In this document: piece after piece, positions 16,216 through 24,700 of the stretch
Layout: each line of letters starts with the position of its first letter
Numbering within the stretch: position 1 is the stretch's first letter
Assembly: GCA_017463375.1 (NCBI GenBank)
Contig: JAFTPG010000010.1
Coordinates: 1-33,872 of the forward strand
DNA: 33,872 nucleotides
DNA from: Ruminococcus sp.
GTDB lineage: Bacteria > Bacillota > Clostridia > Oscillospirales > Ruminococcaceae
Direction: 5' to 3'
Notes under the pieces: generated by a model
The model's database searches: none
What the model was told of the DNA's origin: nothing
Seen by the model: only the letters and a program-made list of their open reading frames with translations
Translations under genes and position numbers: made by a program

Positions 16216-17099
16216 TGTGAGTCCTCCCTTAATTTTCGTGTGACTGCGTACATGAACAGAACTATCAGAGCTATAGCTGTGAACATCACCCAGGAAACTG
16301 CATTTGCATAGCCGTAGTTCCAGTAGGTGAACATTTCCTCATAGATGAGCATTCCGATAGTATAGGTCTCCTTCATGGGATTTCCGCCTGTTATCATGTA
16401 CGGCGCATTGAACTCCTGAAGAGCTGAAATCGTTTGCAGAATCAGATTCACGAAGATCACATTTTTCAGCAAAGGAAGTGTGATTTTAAAGAATGAACGA
16501 ATCCTGCCGCAGCCGTCGATGGAGGCAGCGTCATAGTAGTCTTTCGGAATATCCCTCAGGGCGGCAAGAAAGATCACCATAGTCGAGCCGAACTCCCAGA
16601 GCCTGAGCAGAATAATGATAGAGAGCGCAGTGCCTGCCTCGCCGTACCAGCTGACGGGAGAAAGTCCGATAAGCTCCAGAAACTGATTGACGAGTCCGTC
16701 CGCAGTGAACAGGTACTGCCACATAATTACAACTGAGAGGTTTGCTCCGAGGATGGAGGGAATATAAAAAGCCGTGCGGAATATTCCTATTCCCTTGATC
16801 TCAAGATTCAGCAGCAGAGCTGTCAGGAGCGAGACTATCAGCTTCAGCGGAACAAGTACTGCGGCATATCTGATAGTAACGCCGGCTGCCTTTCTCACAG
16901 AGGAGTCCTGAAAAAGCCGTGTATAGTTTTCGAGTGAGAAGCTTCCGTCGGCAGCCGCCAGACCGTTGATGAACGAGCTGATAAAGGGATACAAGGTGAA
17001 TATCACAAATCCGATGATAAATGGTGTTATCAGAAGCAGTCCGGTGAACCTGCTTACGCCCACCGGATTATTGTAAAGTCGTTTGTTTTTAAGGTTCAT
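16212..17099 (-). CDS. Carbohydrate ABC transporter permease (MalF/CUT1 type)
   Basis: 295 residues with six membrane helices after a short cytoplasmic N-terminus containing NPVGVSRFTGLL. The EAA loop is YYDAASIDGCGRIRSFFKIT (about 200-220). Its ATG shares one base with the stop of the binding-protein gene, and its own stop overlaps the next permease start, so the four genes are translationally coupled. It resembles the YteP/RhiF type of rhamnogalacturonan-oligomer permeases by context; sequence alone does not fix the substrate. Confidence 0.92.
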   Translation of the reverse strand: MNLKNKRLYNNPVGVSRFTGLLLITPFIIGFVIFTLYPFISSFINGLAAADGSFSLENYTRLFQDSSVRKAAGVTIRYAAVLVPLKLIVSLLTALLLNLEIKGIGIFRTAFYIPSILGANLSVVIMWQYLFTADGLVNQFLELIGLSPVSWYGEAGTALSIIILLRLWEFGSTMVIFLAALRDIPKDYYDAASIDGCGRIRSFFKITLPLLKNVIFVNLILQTISALQEFNAPYMITGGNPMKETYTIGMLIYEEMFTYWNYGYANAVSWVMFTAIALIVLFMYAVTRKLREDSQ

Positions 17100-18415
17100 T
17101 ATTTAAAAGTCTCCAGATAAGCGGTAATGGAATCATACATCTCCTGTGCAGCCTCTGAGGTATCAGCCGCGCTGTACGAGACCTTTTCGATAGCAGTATT
17201 ATAGAATTCCTTCATTCTCGGAAGCTCCATATACGGGCTGATAGTTACCGTATCCAGTTCATCCAGCATTACGGTGCTTTCATAGGATAGTCCCGTCAGC
17301 ATTCCCGACTGATTCAGATGGTCGAAGGCGTACTGAGAAGCCGGGATCCCTCTTGAAGTACCGAGAATTTCAGCGCACTCGGCATTATTCAGGAGAAAAT
17401 CCATAAATGCGGCAGTTTCGTCGGGATATTCCGTATCGCTGCTTATAGCGTAGAGGAGCGACGGCTTTATCAGCCAGCCCTTTGAGTTGCCGCTGCCGTC
17501 GGATAGGAACGGTCCGCTTTCCAGAACTCCGCTGTCGAGTACGGATTCATACTTACCGATCGCACTGCCCCACTCGAGGACTCCTGCCACATTGCCGTTG
17601 ATGAATTCCGAGGACTGATAAAGCGCAGCGTTTCCGTCCTCATCGGTACGGGTCTGGACGTTTCGGATAACGTGGTTTTCCTCAAGGGATTTATAAAAAT
17701 CGAGCGCCATTTTTATGTCGTCAGCCGTGAAGCCAAGCCTGCCGTCCATGGTGATGAATTGCCTGCCCGTGGTTTGCTGTATGTAGACAACCGAGAGATA
17801 CCAGGCTGTTCCGCCCGACTGGATATCGAGGTCGAGAGGATAAAGCCCCTTGCTTCCGAAGGTATTTCCGAGCGCCAGAAGCTCCTCCCATGTCCGGGGA
17901 TAGGAAGCGCCTACCTCTTCATAAACTTCTGAATTATAGAACAGACCTCTTCCGCTCATAGAAACAGTGACGGCATTAAGATGACCGTTTACCTCGCCGA
18001 ACGAGAGTGTTTCCGCATCATAGCCGGACAGATCAAGAGTGTCATGAAGCTTATTCAGGTCATAGAAGCCCTCGCCGTCGGGTGAGAGATTGATCAGCCA
18101 GTCGTAATTGATCTGCATGAGGTCGGGTGCCGTATTGCCGCTGATCTGAGCGTTTATCTTTTCAGTCCAGCCGTCCCAGCCGCCGTATTCGGCTTTGACA
18201 GTAATATCAGGGTGCAGCTCATTCCAGAGCTCTATAGCTTCAAGAGTAGCTTCATGGCGGTCATCGCCGCCCCACCATGAGAAACGGATGGTACACTTGT
18301 CAAGAGAGCCGTCAGGCTCGGTCCGGGTTCTGGTATTCGCACCGTTATCGCTTCCGCAGGCTGAGAGCATGAACGCACAGCAGCAAGCCGCAGTTTTCAG
18401 ATATTTTATTTTCAA
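17099..18415 (-). CDS. Sugar-binding lipoprotein of the CUT1 ABC transporter
   Basis: 438 residues from a TTG start. It has a lipoprotein signal with the lipobox LSAC (Cys20), so the mature protein is tethered to the outer face of the membrane. The mature part is a family 1 solute-binding protein: IRFSWWGGDDRHEATLEAIE near the N-terminus, then NTAPDLMQI and EEVGASYPRTWEELLALG. The TTG at 18415 is chosen because GGAGG (complement of 18425-18429) precedes it. The longer reading from ATG 18445 would start almost at the transcription start and would put a basic extension before the lipoprotein signal. With the GH105 enzyme at the operon end, the likely cargo is an unsaturated rhamnogalacturonan or other uronate-containing oligosaccharide. 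Confidence 0.9.
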   Translation of the reverse strand: MKIKYLKTAACCCAFMLSACGSDNGANTRTRTEPDGSLDKCTIRFSWWGGDDRHEATLEAIELWNELHPDITVKAEYGGWDGWTEKINAQISGNTAPDLMQINYDWLINLSPDGEGFYDLNKLHDTLDLSGYDAETLSFGEVNGHLNAVTVSMSGRGLFYNSEVYEEVGASYPRTWEELLALGNTFGSKGLYPLDLDIQSGGTAWYLSVVYIQQTTGRQFITMDGRLGFTADDIKMALDFYKSLEENHVIRNVQTRTDEDGNAALYQSSEFINGNVAGVLEWGSAIGKYESVLDSGVLESGPFLSDGSGNSKGWLIKPSLLYAISSDTEYPDETAAFMDFLLNNAECAEILGTSRGIPASQYAFDHLNQSGMLTGLSYESTVMLDELDTVTISPYMELPRMKEFYNTAIEKVSYSAADTSEAAQEMYDSITAYLETFK

Positions 18416-18447
18416 TGTTCTCAGCCTCCGTTCTTGGTTATACATCT

Positions 18448-18476
18448 ATTATACAGTATTTCTTCATGAAAATCAA
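18448..18476 (-). promoter_or_regulatory. Promoter of the oligosaccharide uptake operon
   Basis: On the minus strand TTGATT (complement of 18471-18476), 17 bases, then TATAAT (complement of 18448-18453). The expected transcription start (about 18440) supports the TTG start codon at 18415. No operator sequence could be recognised. Confidence 0.8.
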
Positions 18477-18496
18477 GGAAAATGTCATAATTAAAC

Positions 18497-18524
18497 AAAA
18501 GTCCGCAAATACATGCGGACTTTT
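18497..18524. terminator. Bidirectional hairpin terminator after ychF
   Basis: The stem AAAAGTCCGCA / TGCGGACTTTT encloses a six-base loop. It serves ychF on the minus strand (29 bases after its stop, with a TTTTGTTT tail). On the plus strand it has TTTTCTT. It isolates ychF from the downstream operon promoter. Confidence 0.88.
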
Positions 18525-18552
18525 CTTAATCATACGATATGAGGGCAGCCGA

Positions 18553-19647
18553 TCACACATTAAATCTGAACAGAACGATATCTCCGTCCTGCATAACGTA
18601 CTCCTTGCCCTCGAGACGGACGAGTCCCTTTTCCTTTGCAGCAGCCATAGTACCGCACTCCATGAGGTCGTCAAAGGAGATCACCTCGGCACGAATGAAG
18701 CCCTTTTCAAAGTCAGTGTGGATTTTTCCGGCAGCCTGAGGAGCTTTAGTTCCCTTCTTGATAGTCCATGCACGAACCTCGGGCTTTCCTGCTGTGAGAT
18801 ATGATATAAGACCGAGCAGTGAGTAGCCCTCCTTGATGATTCTGTTGAGACCCGAAACCTCGAGACCAAGCTCGCTGAGGAACATCTCCTTATCCTCGTC
18901 GCCCATGTCGGAGATCTCCGCTTCGATCTGAGCGCAGATGGGAAGAACAGCTGAGTGCTCTTCAGCAGCTATTTCACAGACCTTTTTATAGTTCTCGTTT
19001 GTATCAATGTTATTTGTGAAGTCGTCCTCGCTGAGATTTGCCGCATAGATGACCGGCTTAGCTGAGAGCAGAGGAGTTGATTTGAGAAGCTCTCTTTCAT
19101 CGTCGGTGAAGTCGAAGCCTCTTGCGGACTTTCCGTTTTCGAGATGAGACTTCAGACGCTCAAGGAAGTCAATCTCAGCAAGATATTTCTTATCTCCCTT
19201 AGCAGCCTTCTTAGCGCGGTCGATTCGTCTGTCGATCATTTCGATATCGGAGAAGATCAGCTCGAGATTGATAGTTTCGATGTCTCTTGCAGGATTGATA
19301 TTTCCGTCAACGTGGATAATATTGGTATCCTCGAAGCATCTTACAACGTGAACGATAGCGTCAACCTCTCTGATATCGGCAAGGAACTTGTTTCCGAGAC
19401 CCTCGCCCTTGGAAGCTCCCTTAACAAGACCTGCGATATCCACGAATTCCAGTGTAGCAGGGGTAAACTTATCAGGCTCGTACATTTTTGCGAGTGCGTC
19501 GAGTCTCTCGTCGGGAACGGAAACGATACCAACATTCTTTTCGATAGTGCAGAACGGATAGTTTGCAGATTCTGCACCTGCGTTAGTGAGTGCGTTAAAA
19601 AGTGTGCTTTTGCCGACATTCGGCAGTCCAACCATACCAAGCTTCAT
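18553..19647 (-). CDS. ychF: Ribosome-associated ATPase/GTPase YchF (OLA1 family)
   Basis: 364 residues, the standard length. The P-loop GLPNVGKST is at 7-15, and the G3 region is DIAGLVKGASKGEGLGN. The usual NKxD is replaced by an NxxE-like NLSE, which in this family switches preference from GTP to ATP. The C-terminal TGS domain (about 280-362) holds KGTKAPQAAGKIHTDFEKGFIRAEV. A universally conserved protein that associates with ribosomes and affects stress responses. AAAGG precedes the ATG. Only 47 bases separate it from the upstream EAL gene, with no clear promoter between, so it may be co-transcribed. Confidence 0.96.
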   Translation of the reverse strand: MKLGMVGLPNVGKSTLFNALTNAGAESANYPFCTIEKNVGIVSVPDERLDALAKMYEPDKFTPATLEFVDIAGLVKGASKGEGLGNKFLADIREVDAIVHVVRCFEDTNIIHVDGNINPARDIETINLELIFSDIEMIDRRIDRAKKAAKGDKKYLAEIDFLERLKSHLENGKSARGFDFTDDERELLKSTPLLSAKPVIYAANLSEDDFTNNIDTNENYKKVCEIAAEEHSAVLPICAQIEAEISDMGDEDKEMFLSELGLEVSGLNRIIKEGYSLLGLISYLTAGKPEVRAWTIKKGTKAPQAAGKIHTDFEKGFIRAEVISFDDLMECGTMAAAKEKGLVRLEGKEYVMQDGDIVLFRFNV

Positions 19648-19694
19648 TGTTTAAACAGTACCTTTCTTAATTAGAATTAATTTTATGCATAGAA

Positions 19695-22433
19695 TTAATT
19701 ACTGCTGTAAGTAACTCTTTTTTCATTGACAATTGAATTCACAGCCGAGCCCTGAATCTGCAGGTCTCCGTTCTGCGTGCCTATATCCATCGGAGTGGCG
19801 GCAAGCATATTGAGATTCACCTTAGAGTCGATGATAGTGACATTTCCCGAACCGAAAACATCACCGATTCCGGCAGCCTCATCGCCCTCGGAATCAATGG
19901 TAATCTCGGCGTCGTTGATTCTCGTATTGATTCTGCCGTTGACAGCTCCGATACAGGCGTTTTTAGCCGAGCGCATTTTCATATTGATCTTGCCTTTTTG
20001 GATGATAATGCTTCCCTCTCCATCCTCGAGCGAGCCGATTCCTACAGCCTGAGCGCCCGAGCACAGCATATTTATATCAGCGGAGGATGTCACAGAGGCG
20101 ATGCCGACCCTGCTTCCGATACCGGTAACCTTGATTCCCGAAACAGTCAGATCGAGCTTGCATGCCTCCTCGATATTGATCAAAGCGTCGCCGTTGAAGC
20201 TTCCAACGGCAAGACCGTTCTGGGAGTACATATAAATCCTGATATCACCAGAGAGCAGCCTGATTTCGGAGTCATCGTCGTTATATCCGCCGCCGATACA
20301 GAGCGTATCCTCGCAGTTGCTGATGATCTCGAGAGTTCCGAGCATGTTGACAGTTATATCGCCGTAGCCGTGCTCGAAGTCATTTCCGATACCGATTCCG
20401 GTGGACGAATAGCAGTCTATGGTGAGATTTCCGTTTCCGGTGATCTCGATCTGAGAGCCCATAGGAACGTAGATTCCCGAATAATTGAGCTTGTTGTTTT
20501 TCTTTATATTGAGTACAAGACGGGCATACTCTCCGACGGCAATGGTAGGCTTGCTGTTGCCGCTGATGATATTGACGTTCTTGAGAGTCAGCTCGCAGCT
20601 GTGGTTGTCCATAACAGAGATGTTCATCTTAACCGGCTTGTCGGGATCTCCGGTAATAGTGAGCTTGCTCTGATAGATGTGGATGTCTGTATATTTTTCA
20701 AGAGCAAGCTTGAGGAGGTCGATTTCCGAATCATTTCTGGCAGCATAGATTTTCTTAGCCCCGCTCGGACGGGACTCAAGGTTAGTTCTGATAATTTCGT
20801 CCTTGACCTCGGATGAGATGCTGTTAAGGAAGAGCGGCTTCGGCTTGGAGGTGTAATAGCCCTGAATGAGGTCGATTCCGAGCCGGATAACCGTTTTCAT
20901 TTCCTGTTTGGTTTCAACGCCCTCGGCGAGGGACATGATCTGATTTTCACGGCAGAACTCGATTACCGAGGTCACGAGCTGCTGCTTTTTGAGATCATTA
21001 TGGATATCGCTGATGAGAGAACGGTCAATTTTTATGTAATCGGGCGAATAGTTCAGAAGATTCGCACTGTTGGAATATCCTGTACCGTAATCGTCGATAG
21101 CAAGCTCGGCGTGCACAAATCTGCATCTGCTTCTCAGCTTTTCGATATTCTGGTGAGTAGTGGTGCTCTGCTCGGCAATCTCGATAACGACCTTTTCGAG
21201 AAGCTCTCCATAGGTAATGTAAAGCTCGTTGAAATCGTCGTCGGTGAGGAGATTTCCCGGCATACAGTTCAGAAACAGCTTGCGGTTTCCAAAAACCTGC
21301 TGATTGTCACTGATGAGCTTCAGCGTATTGAAGAGCGTCATTTTTTCGATGGCATAAAGATTATTCTGACTTTCAGCGATCTTCAGTATCTGAGACGTCG
21401 GCATTTTGATATCTCCGGCAGGACGCATCAGTGCTTCATAGGCAACGATCTCTCCCGTCTGAGCCTCGACGATAGGCTGGAGATAATATGTAACAAGATT
21501 CTCCTGAACGATTCTGGTGAAGATCTGAGCGTTCTTATATGAATCCTTTTCACGGATATAGTTCTCCTCTGAGAACCAGTTTATAACATGACGGCGGTCA
21601 GTTCTCGCCTCATAGAGAGCGAACTCCGAGTAATTGACAAGCATATTGAAGTCCGCTGCCTCGTCCGGATAGCTGGAGCAGCCGATGGAAAGGCTGAGCG
21701 AGCTTTTGTCGGAAATATCAATAATCTCACCGAAATCATCGGTCATAACGCAGCTCTGAACAGCCGCGTCCATGCTGTTGAGGAGATTATAAACGGTCAT
21801 CTTGTCGCAGTCATAGAAGAACACGCAGATCTCGTAATTTGACTTTGAGCTGATGATAACGTTCTCGGAAGCAAAGCTTTTGAGAGTCTCGGCAACCGAA
21901 GTAATGCAGTTATTCGTATTGTCAACAGTAAGGAAGGTTCCCAGCTTGTCAATGCCGTTGATGTAGAGAGTTGCAAGGAAGCATTTCTGCACCTCGGGCA
22001 TGAGCTTTTTTACTTTCTGAGAGAACGAAGGGTATGAAAGCAGACGAGTAATCGGGTCATATTCGACAAAGCTGCTTTTCCGGTCGGTTTCTTCAAGCTG
22101 ACGGGTGTAGTCCTGAACAAATCCGAGCCATTCCTCACTGCTCTCAAATATATTCATCTTAATATATTTTGTGGAGTTGTTAGTAGTAAATTTATAAATA
22201 TGCTTTTGCCCCTCGACGGGATTCTTGGAAATCTTTTCAAGAAGATTGAAGAATTCATACTCATTGATCTTCTCACGGGAACATGAAAGCATACGGCAGG
22301 CAGCCGGATCAAGATAAGCTGATTTCTCCTTGGCAATATACATGAAAGCACCGATATTACCCATAAACTGCTGAAAAAGCTTCCAGTCGTGACTGAGATA
22401 TGGAGGGTTCTGGTCGAAGTTAAAGATGCTCAT
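19695..22433 (-). CDS. PAS-like / degenerate GGDEF / EAL protein with C-terminal beta-solenoid-like repeats
   Basis: 912 residues from the chosen ATG, with no signal peptide and no clear membrane helix. Residues about 20-115 look like a PAS-type sensor. About 116-290 is GGDEF-like but lacks a GGDEF motif (the position reads near SNYEICVFF). The EAL domain (about 310-550) keeps EALMRP (from about 333), FLNCMPGN, IEIAEQ, AIDDYGTGYSN, DYIKIDRSLI, AEGVET and QGYYTSKP, so it is probably an active cyclic-di-GMP phosphodiesterase. Residues about 600-900 are repeats of about 30 residues with recurrent GIGIG, CIGGG, AVGS, GIGS, CIGA and AGIGD turns between beta-strands, resembling a parallel beta-helix. 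The open frame extends to 22595, but a perfect promoter lies in that stretch; GGAG (complement of 22439-22442) supports 22433. Confidence 0.85.
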   Translation of the reverse strand: MSIFNFDQNPPYLSHDWKLFQQFMGNIGAFMYIAKEKSAYLDPAACRMLSCSREKINEYEFFNLLEKISKNPVEGQKHIYKFTTNNSTKYIKMNIFESSEEWLGFVQDYTRQLEETDRKSSFVEYDPITRLLSYPSFSQKVKKLMPEVQKCFLATLYINGIDKLGTFLTVDNTNNCITSVAETLKSFASENVIISSKSNYEICVFFYDCDKMTVYNLLNSMDAAVQSCVMTDDFGEIIDISDKSSLSLSIGCSSYPDEAADFNMLVNYSEFALYEARTDRRHVINWFSEENYIREKDSYKNAQIFTRIVQENLVTYYLQPIVEAQTGEIVAYEALMRPAGDIKMPTSQILKIAESQNNLYAIEKMTLFNTLKLISDNQQVFGNRKLFLNCMPGNLLTDDDFNELYITYGELLEKVVIEIAEQSTTTHQNIEKLRSRCRFVHAELAIDDYGTGYSNSANLLNYSPDYIKIDRSLISDIHNDLKKQQLVTSVIEFCRENQIMSLAEGVETKQEMKTVIRLGIDLIQGYYTSKPKPLFLNSISSEVKDEIIRTNLESRPSGAKKIYAARNDSEIDLLKLALEKYTDIHIYQSKLTITGDPDKPVKMNISVMDNHSCELTLKNVNIISGNSKPTIAVGEYARLVLNIKKNNKLNYSGIYVPMGSQIEITGNGNLTIDCYSSTGIGIGNDFEHGYGDITVNMLGTLEIISNCEDTLCIGGGYNDDDSEIRLLSGDIRIYMYSQNGLAVGSFNGDALINIEEACKLDLTVSGIKVTGIGSRVGIASVTSSADINMLCSGAQAVGIGSLEDGEGSIIIQKGKINMKMRSAKNACIGAVNGRINTRINDAEITIDSEGDEAAGIGDVFGSGNVTIIDSKVNLNMLAATPMDIGTQNGDLQIQGSAVNSIVNEKRVTYSSN

Positions 22434-22535
22434 AAAAGCTCCGTTTACCGCAGTCATCCGAGGGAAAGCTGCTGAGTCTGCGGTTTCTGCATTTCCGGCA
22501 TGCAGTCTGCCGTGATCTATAATTATATTTATTTC

Positions 22536-22564
22536 ATTATATATCAAAACAACATTTTTGTCAA
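22536..22564 (-). promoter_or_regulatory. Perfect-consensus promoter of the EAL gene
   Basis: On the minus strand TTGACA (complement of 22559-22564), 17 bases, TATAAT (complement of 22536-22541). The transcript would start near 22529, about 95 bases before the ATG at 22433, which rules out the upstream part of the open frame. Confidence 0.85.
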
Positions 22565-22730
22565 CAACGCAGCACGCCTTCGCCATAGAAAACATATTTC
22601 ATATTCAGACGGCAGATATGCATATTCTGTACAGCAGCTTCTTATCTTTCTGTACGCCCGCTGAACATCCGCACTTCGCTTTACAGGCAGACGGTAATTC
22701 AGCGCTCTGCGGAAATCCCACAAATTACTC

Positions 22731-22759
22731 TTGAAATTGTAAACGATTTGTGCTAGAAT
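22731..22759 (+). promoter_or_regulatory. Promoter of the nfeD-SPFH operon
   Basis: TTGAAA (22731-22736), 17 bases, TAGAAT (22754-22759). It is divergent from the EAL-gene promoter; the 165 bases between them show nothing else that I recognise. Confidence 0.75.
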
Positions 22760-22807
22760 ATATAATATAGGGATTAACAATTCATTTTTAAGAAAGGGGG
22801 GCTTTTT

Positions 22808-23263
22808 TTGGAATTGACATGGGCTATTCTGTTTGTAGTATTTGTGATCGCTGAATTCACAACTGTACAGCTGATTTCCATATGGTTTGCATTCGGTTCG
22901 CTTGCCGCTCTGCTGTGTACTCATTTTCTCGGCTTATCCGTTCCGGGTCAGGTGGCTGTATTTCTGATCGTCTCAGCAATACTGCTGGCTGTTACATTCC
23001 CCATTGTGAGAAAACGTCTCAACACTTCACGGGTGCCGACAAACAATGACCTTGATATCGGAAAAAATGCAACTGTAATCGAGGAAATCAACCATGACAA
23101 GGGTACCGGAAGAGTTACTTTAAACGGGGTTGACTGGAGTGCTGTTCCGGAGAACAAAACCGCAGTTATCTCAGCCGGCAGCATTGTCGTCGTGAAGGAA
23201 GTTCAGGGCGCAAAGCTTATCGTTGCTCTTAAAGATAAGAGCATGGATAAAACAGCTATGTAA
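22808..23263 (+). CDS. NfeD-like membrane protein
   Basis: 151 residues. Two or three hydrophobic segments lie in the first 70 residues (WAILFVVFVIAEFTTVQLISI and GQVAVFLIVSAILLAVTFPIV). A C-terminal OB-fold-like domain (about 75-145) follows, with DIGKNATVIEEI, GRVTLNGVDWSAV and GSIVVVKEVQGAKLIV, the NfeD signature. This is the short, protease-less NfeD type. NfeD proteins are near-universally paired with an SPFH/stomatin protein, encoded here 35 bases downstream; together they are thought to organise membrane microdomains. The start is TTG at 22808 with an AAGGGGGG ribosome site just upstream; a second TTG at 22814 is possible. Confidence 0.9.
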   Translation: MELTWAILFVVFVIAEFTTVQLISIWFAFGSLAALLCTHFLGLSVPGQVAVFLIVSAILLAVTFPIVRKRLNTSRVPTNNDLDIGKNATVIEEINHDKGTGRVTLNGVDWSAVPENKTAVISAGSIVVVKEVQGAKLIVALKDKSMDKTAM

Positions 23264-23298
23264 TCACACTCAACATCTTATTTTCAGGAGGTATTCTA

Positions 23299-24276
23299 AT
23301 GGAATTCACAAGCTTTATTATTCCCGCAATTATAATTTTACTTTTCATTCTCATTATATCGTGCATCAAGATCGTTCCCCAGGCACACGTTTACGTTATC
23401 GAGCGTCTCGGTACTTTCCACGCTGAGTGGCAGACAGGTATTCACTTTATGATACCTTTCATCGACAAGGTTGCCGGAAAGGTTTCCCTCAAGGAAAAGG
23501 TCGTTGACTTCAAGCCGCAGCCTGTTATCACAAAGGATAACGTTACTATGCAGATCGATACAGTTGTATTCTATCAGGTAACAAATGCTAAGCAGTACAT
23601 CTACGGAGTTGAAAGACCTCTCGCAGCTATCGAGAATCTTTCCGCTACAACTCTCCGTAATATTATCGGTGAGATGGAGCTCGACGCTACGCTTACTTCA
23701 AGAGATATCATCAACACAAAGATTACCGCTATCCTCGACCAGGCTACTGACCGCTGGGGTATCAAGGTAAATCGTGTGGAGCTTAAAAATATTCTCCCGC
23801 CGAGAGAAATTCAGGACGCTATGGAAAAGCAGATGAAGGCTGAACGTGAGCGCCGTGAGAAGATCCTTCAGGCTGAGGGTGACAAGAAATCTCAGGTACT
23901 TGTAGCTGAGGGTGAAAAGGAATCCCAGATTCTCCGTGCTCAGGCTAAGAAGGAAGCTCAGATCCTCGCTGCTGAGGCTGAAAAGCAGGCTATGATCCTC
24001 AAGGCTGACGCTGTAAGAGAAAAGAAGATCCTCGAGGCTACCGGTGAAGCTCAGGCTATCGAGCTTGTTCAGCAGGCTAAGGCTGACGCTCTTGCAAAGC
24101 TCAATGCGGTAAATCCGAACGAAAAGGTTCTCAAGTACAAGGCGATAGAGGCATTCCCGAGAATTGCCGACGGAAAGGCTACAAAAATCATCATTCCCAG
24201 CGAAATGCAGGGAATCGCAGGTCTTGCAGCAGGTCTCCAGAGCATTGTTGAAAAGGATGAAACTCCGGAGCAGTAA
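23299..24276 (+). CDS. SPFH/Band 7 (stomatin-like) membrane protein
   Basis: 325 residues. One N-terminal membrane helix (about 5-24) is followed by the SPFH domain (about 26-190) with VIERLGTFHAEWQTGIHFMI and LKNILPPREIQDAMEKQMKA. A long Ala/Glu/Lys/Gln-rich coiled coil with near-heptad repeats (about 185-265) and a short hydrophobic tail rich in Gly/Ala come last. It belongs to the QmcA/paraslipin group and would oligomerise on the membrane with the NfeD partner. AGGAGG at 23286-23291 sets the ATG. A terminator follows closely. No protease gene is adjacent. Confidence 0.93.
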   Translation: MEFTSFIIPAIIILLFILIISCIKIVPQAHVYVIERLGTFHAEWQTGIHFMIPFIDKVAGKVSLKEKVVDFKPQPVITKDNVTMQIDTVVFYQVTNAKQYIYGVERPLAAIENLSATTLRNIIGEMELDATLTSRDIINTKITAILDQATDRWGIKVNRVELKNILPPREIQDAMEKQMKAERERREKILQAEGDKKSQVLVAEGEKESQILRAQAKKEAQILAAEAEKQAMILKADAVREKKILEATGEAQAIELVQQAKADALAKLNAVNPNEKVLKYKAIEAFPRIADGKATKIIIPSEMQGIAGLAAGLQSIVEKDETPEQ

Positions 24277-24302
24277 TTTGTCGGATGAGAAAATATTAGA
24301 TA

Positions 24303-24331
24303 AAAAGAACGAGATTATCTCGTTCTTTTTT
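24303..24331 (+). terminator. Rho-independent terminator of the nfeD-SPFH operon
   Basis: Long stem AAAGAACGAGAT / ATCTCGTTCTTT with a two- to four-base loop, followed by TTTT. It starts 26 bases after the SPFH stop. Confidence 0.92.
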
Positions 24332-24391
24332 GTGTTTAATGACGAAATTTATCAAAACCGCTCAAAATGAGAAAAACTTGATTTTTTCCTA

Positions 24392-24420
24392 TTGCAATTA
24401 AAAATATGTTGGTGTATAAT
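24392..24420 (+). promoter_or_regulatory. Promoter of the MBOAT-DHHW-FkbH-ACP operon, with long leader
   Basis: TTGCAA (24392-24397), 17 bases, TATAAT (24415-24420). The first gene starts at 24701, leaving a leader of about 275 bases. That leader is very AT-rich, and I could not identify a known riboswitch, a terminator or a small gene in it. Confidence 0.65.
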
Positions 24421-24700
24421 AATAATGCAATGCAACATAGTTTTTACAATAAATCATAACTTTTATGTTTTTTCATTTTATTTGCATTGATTTTGCACAA
24501 ATCGCAACCTGATTTTTCTTACTCCATTGTGAAATTCGACGTTGAGTCACCAAAATTTTTCCGCCTTGTTTTTTTGCGGCTTTCACTTTCTTCAATACCA
24601 CAGATAAATAGATAACATAATTAAAAAACAGAATGCTGATAAATATAGACAGATAAATTCAGCTAACAAATACAAAGAACAAAATTAAGGCGGTAAAAAT

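Noticed and set aside
18416-18445. Upstream ATG for the sugar-binding lipoprotein
   Set aside because: It would begin at about the transcription start and overlap the Shine-Dalgarno of the TTG start that gives a standard lipoprotein signal.
20000-20700. Plus-strand open frames opposite the EAL C-terminal repeats
   Set aside because: Regular composition produced by the repeat codons on the other strand; no start signals.
22434-22595. N-terminal extension of the EAL protein back to ATG 22595
   Set aside because: A perfect TTGACA-17-TATAAT promoter lies within it (22536-22564), and the region has no ribosome site for the upstream start, whereas 22433 has GGAG.
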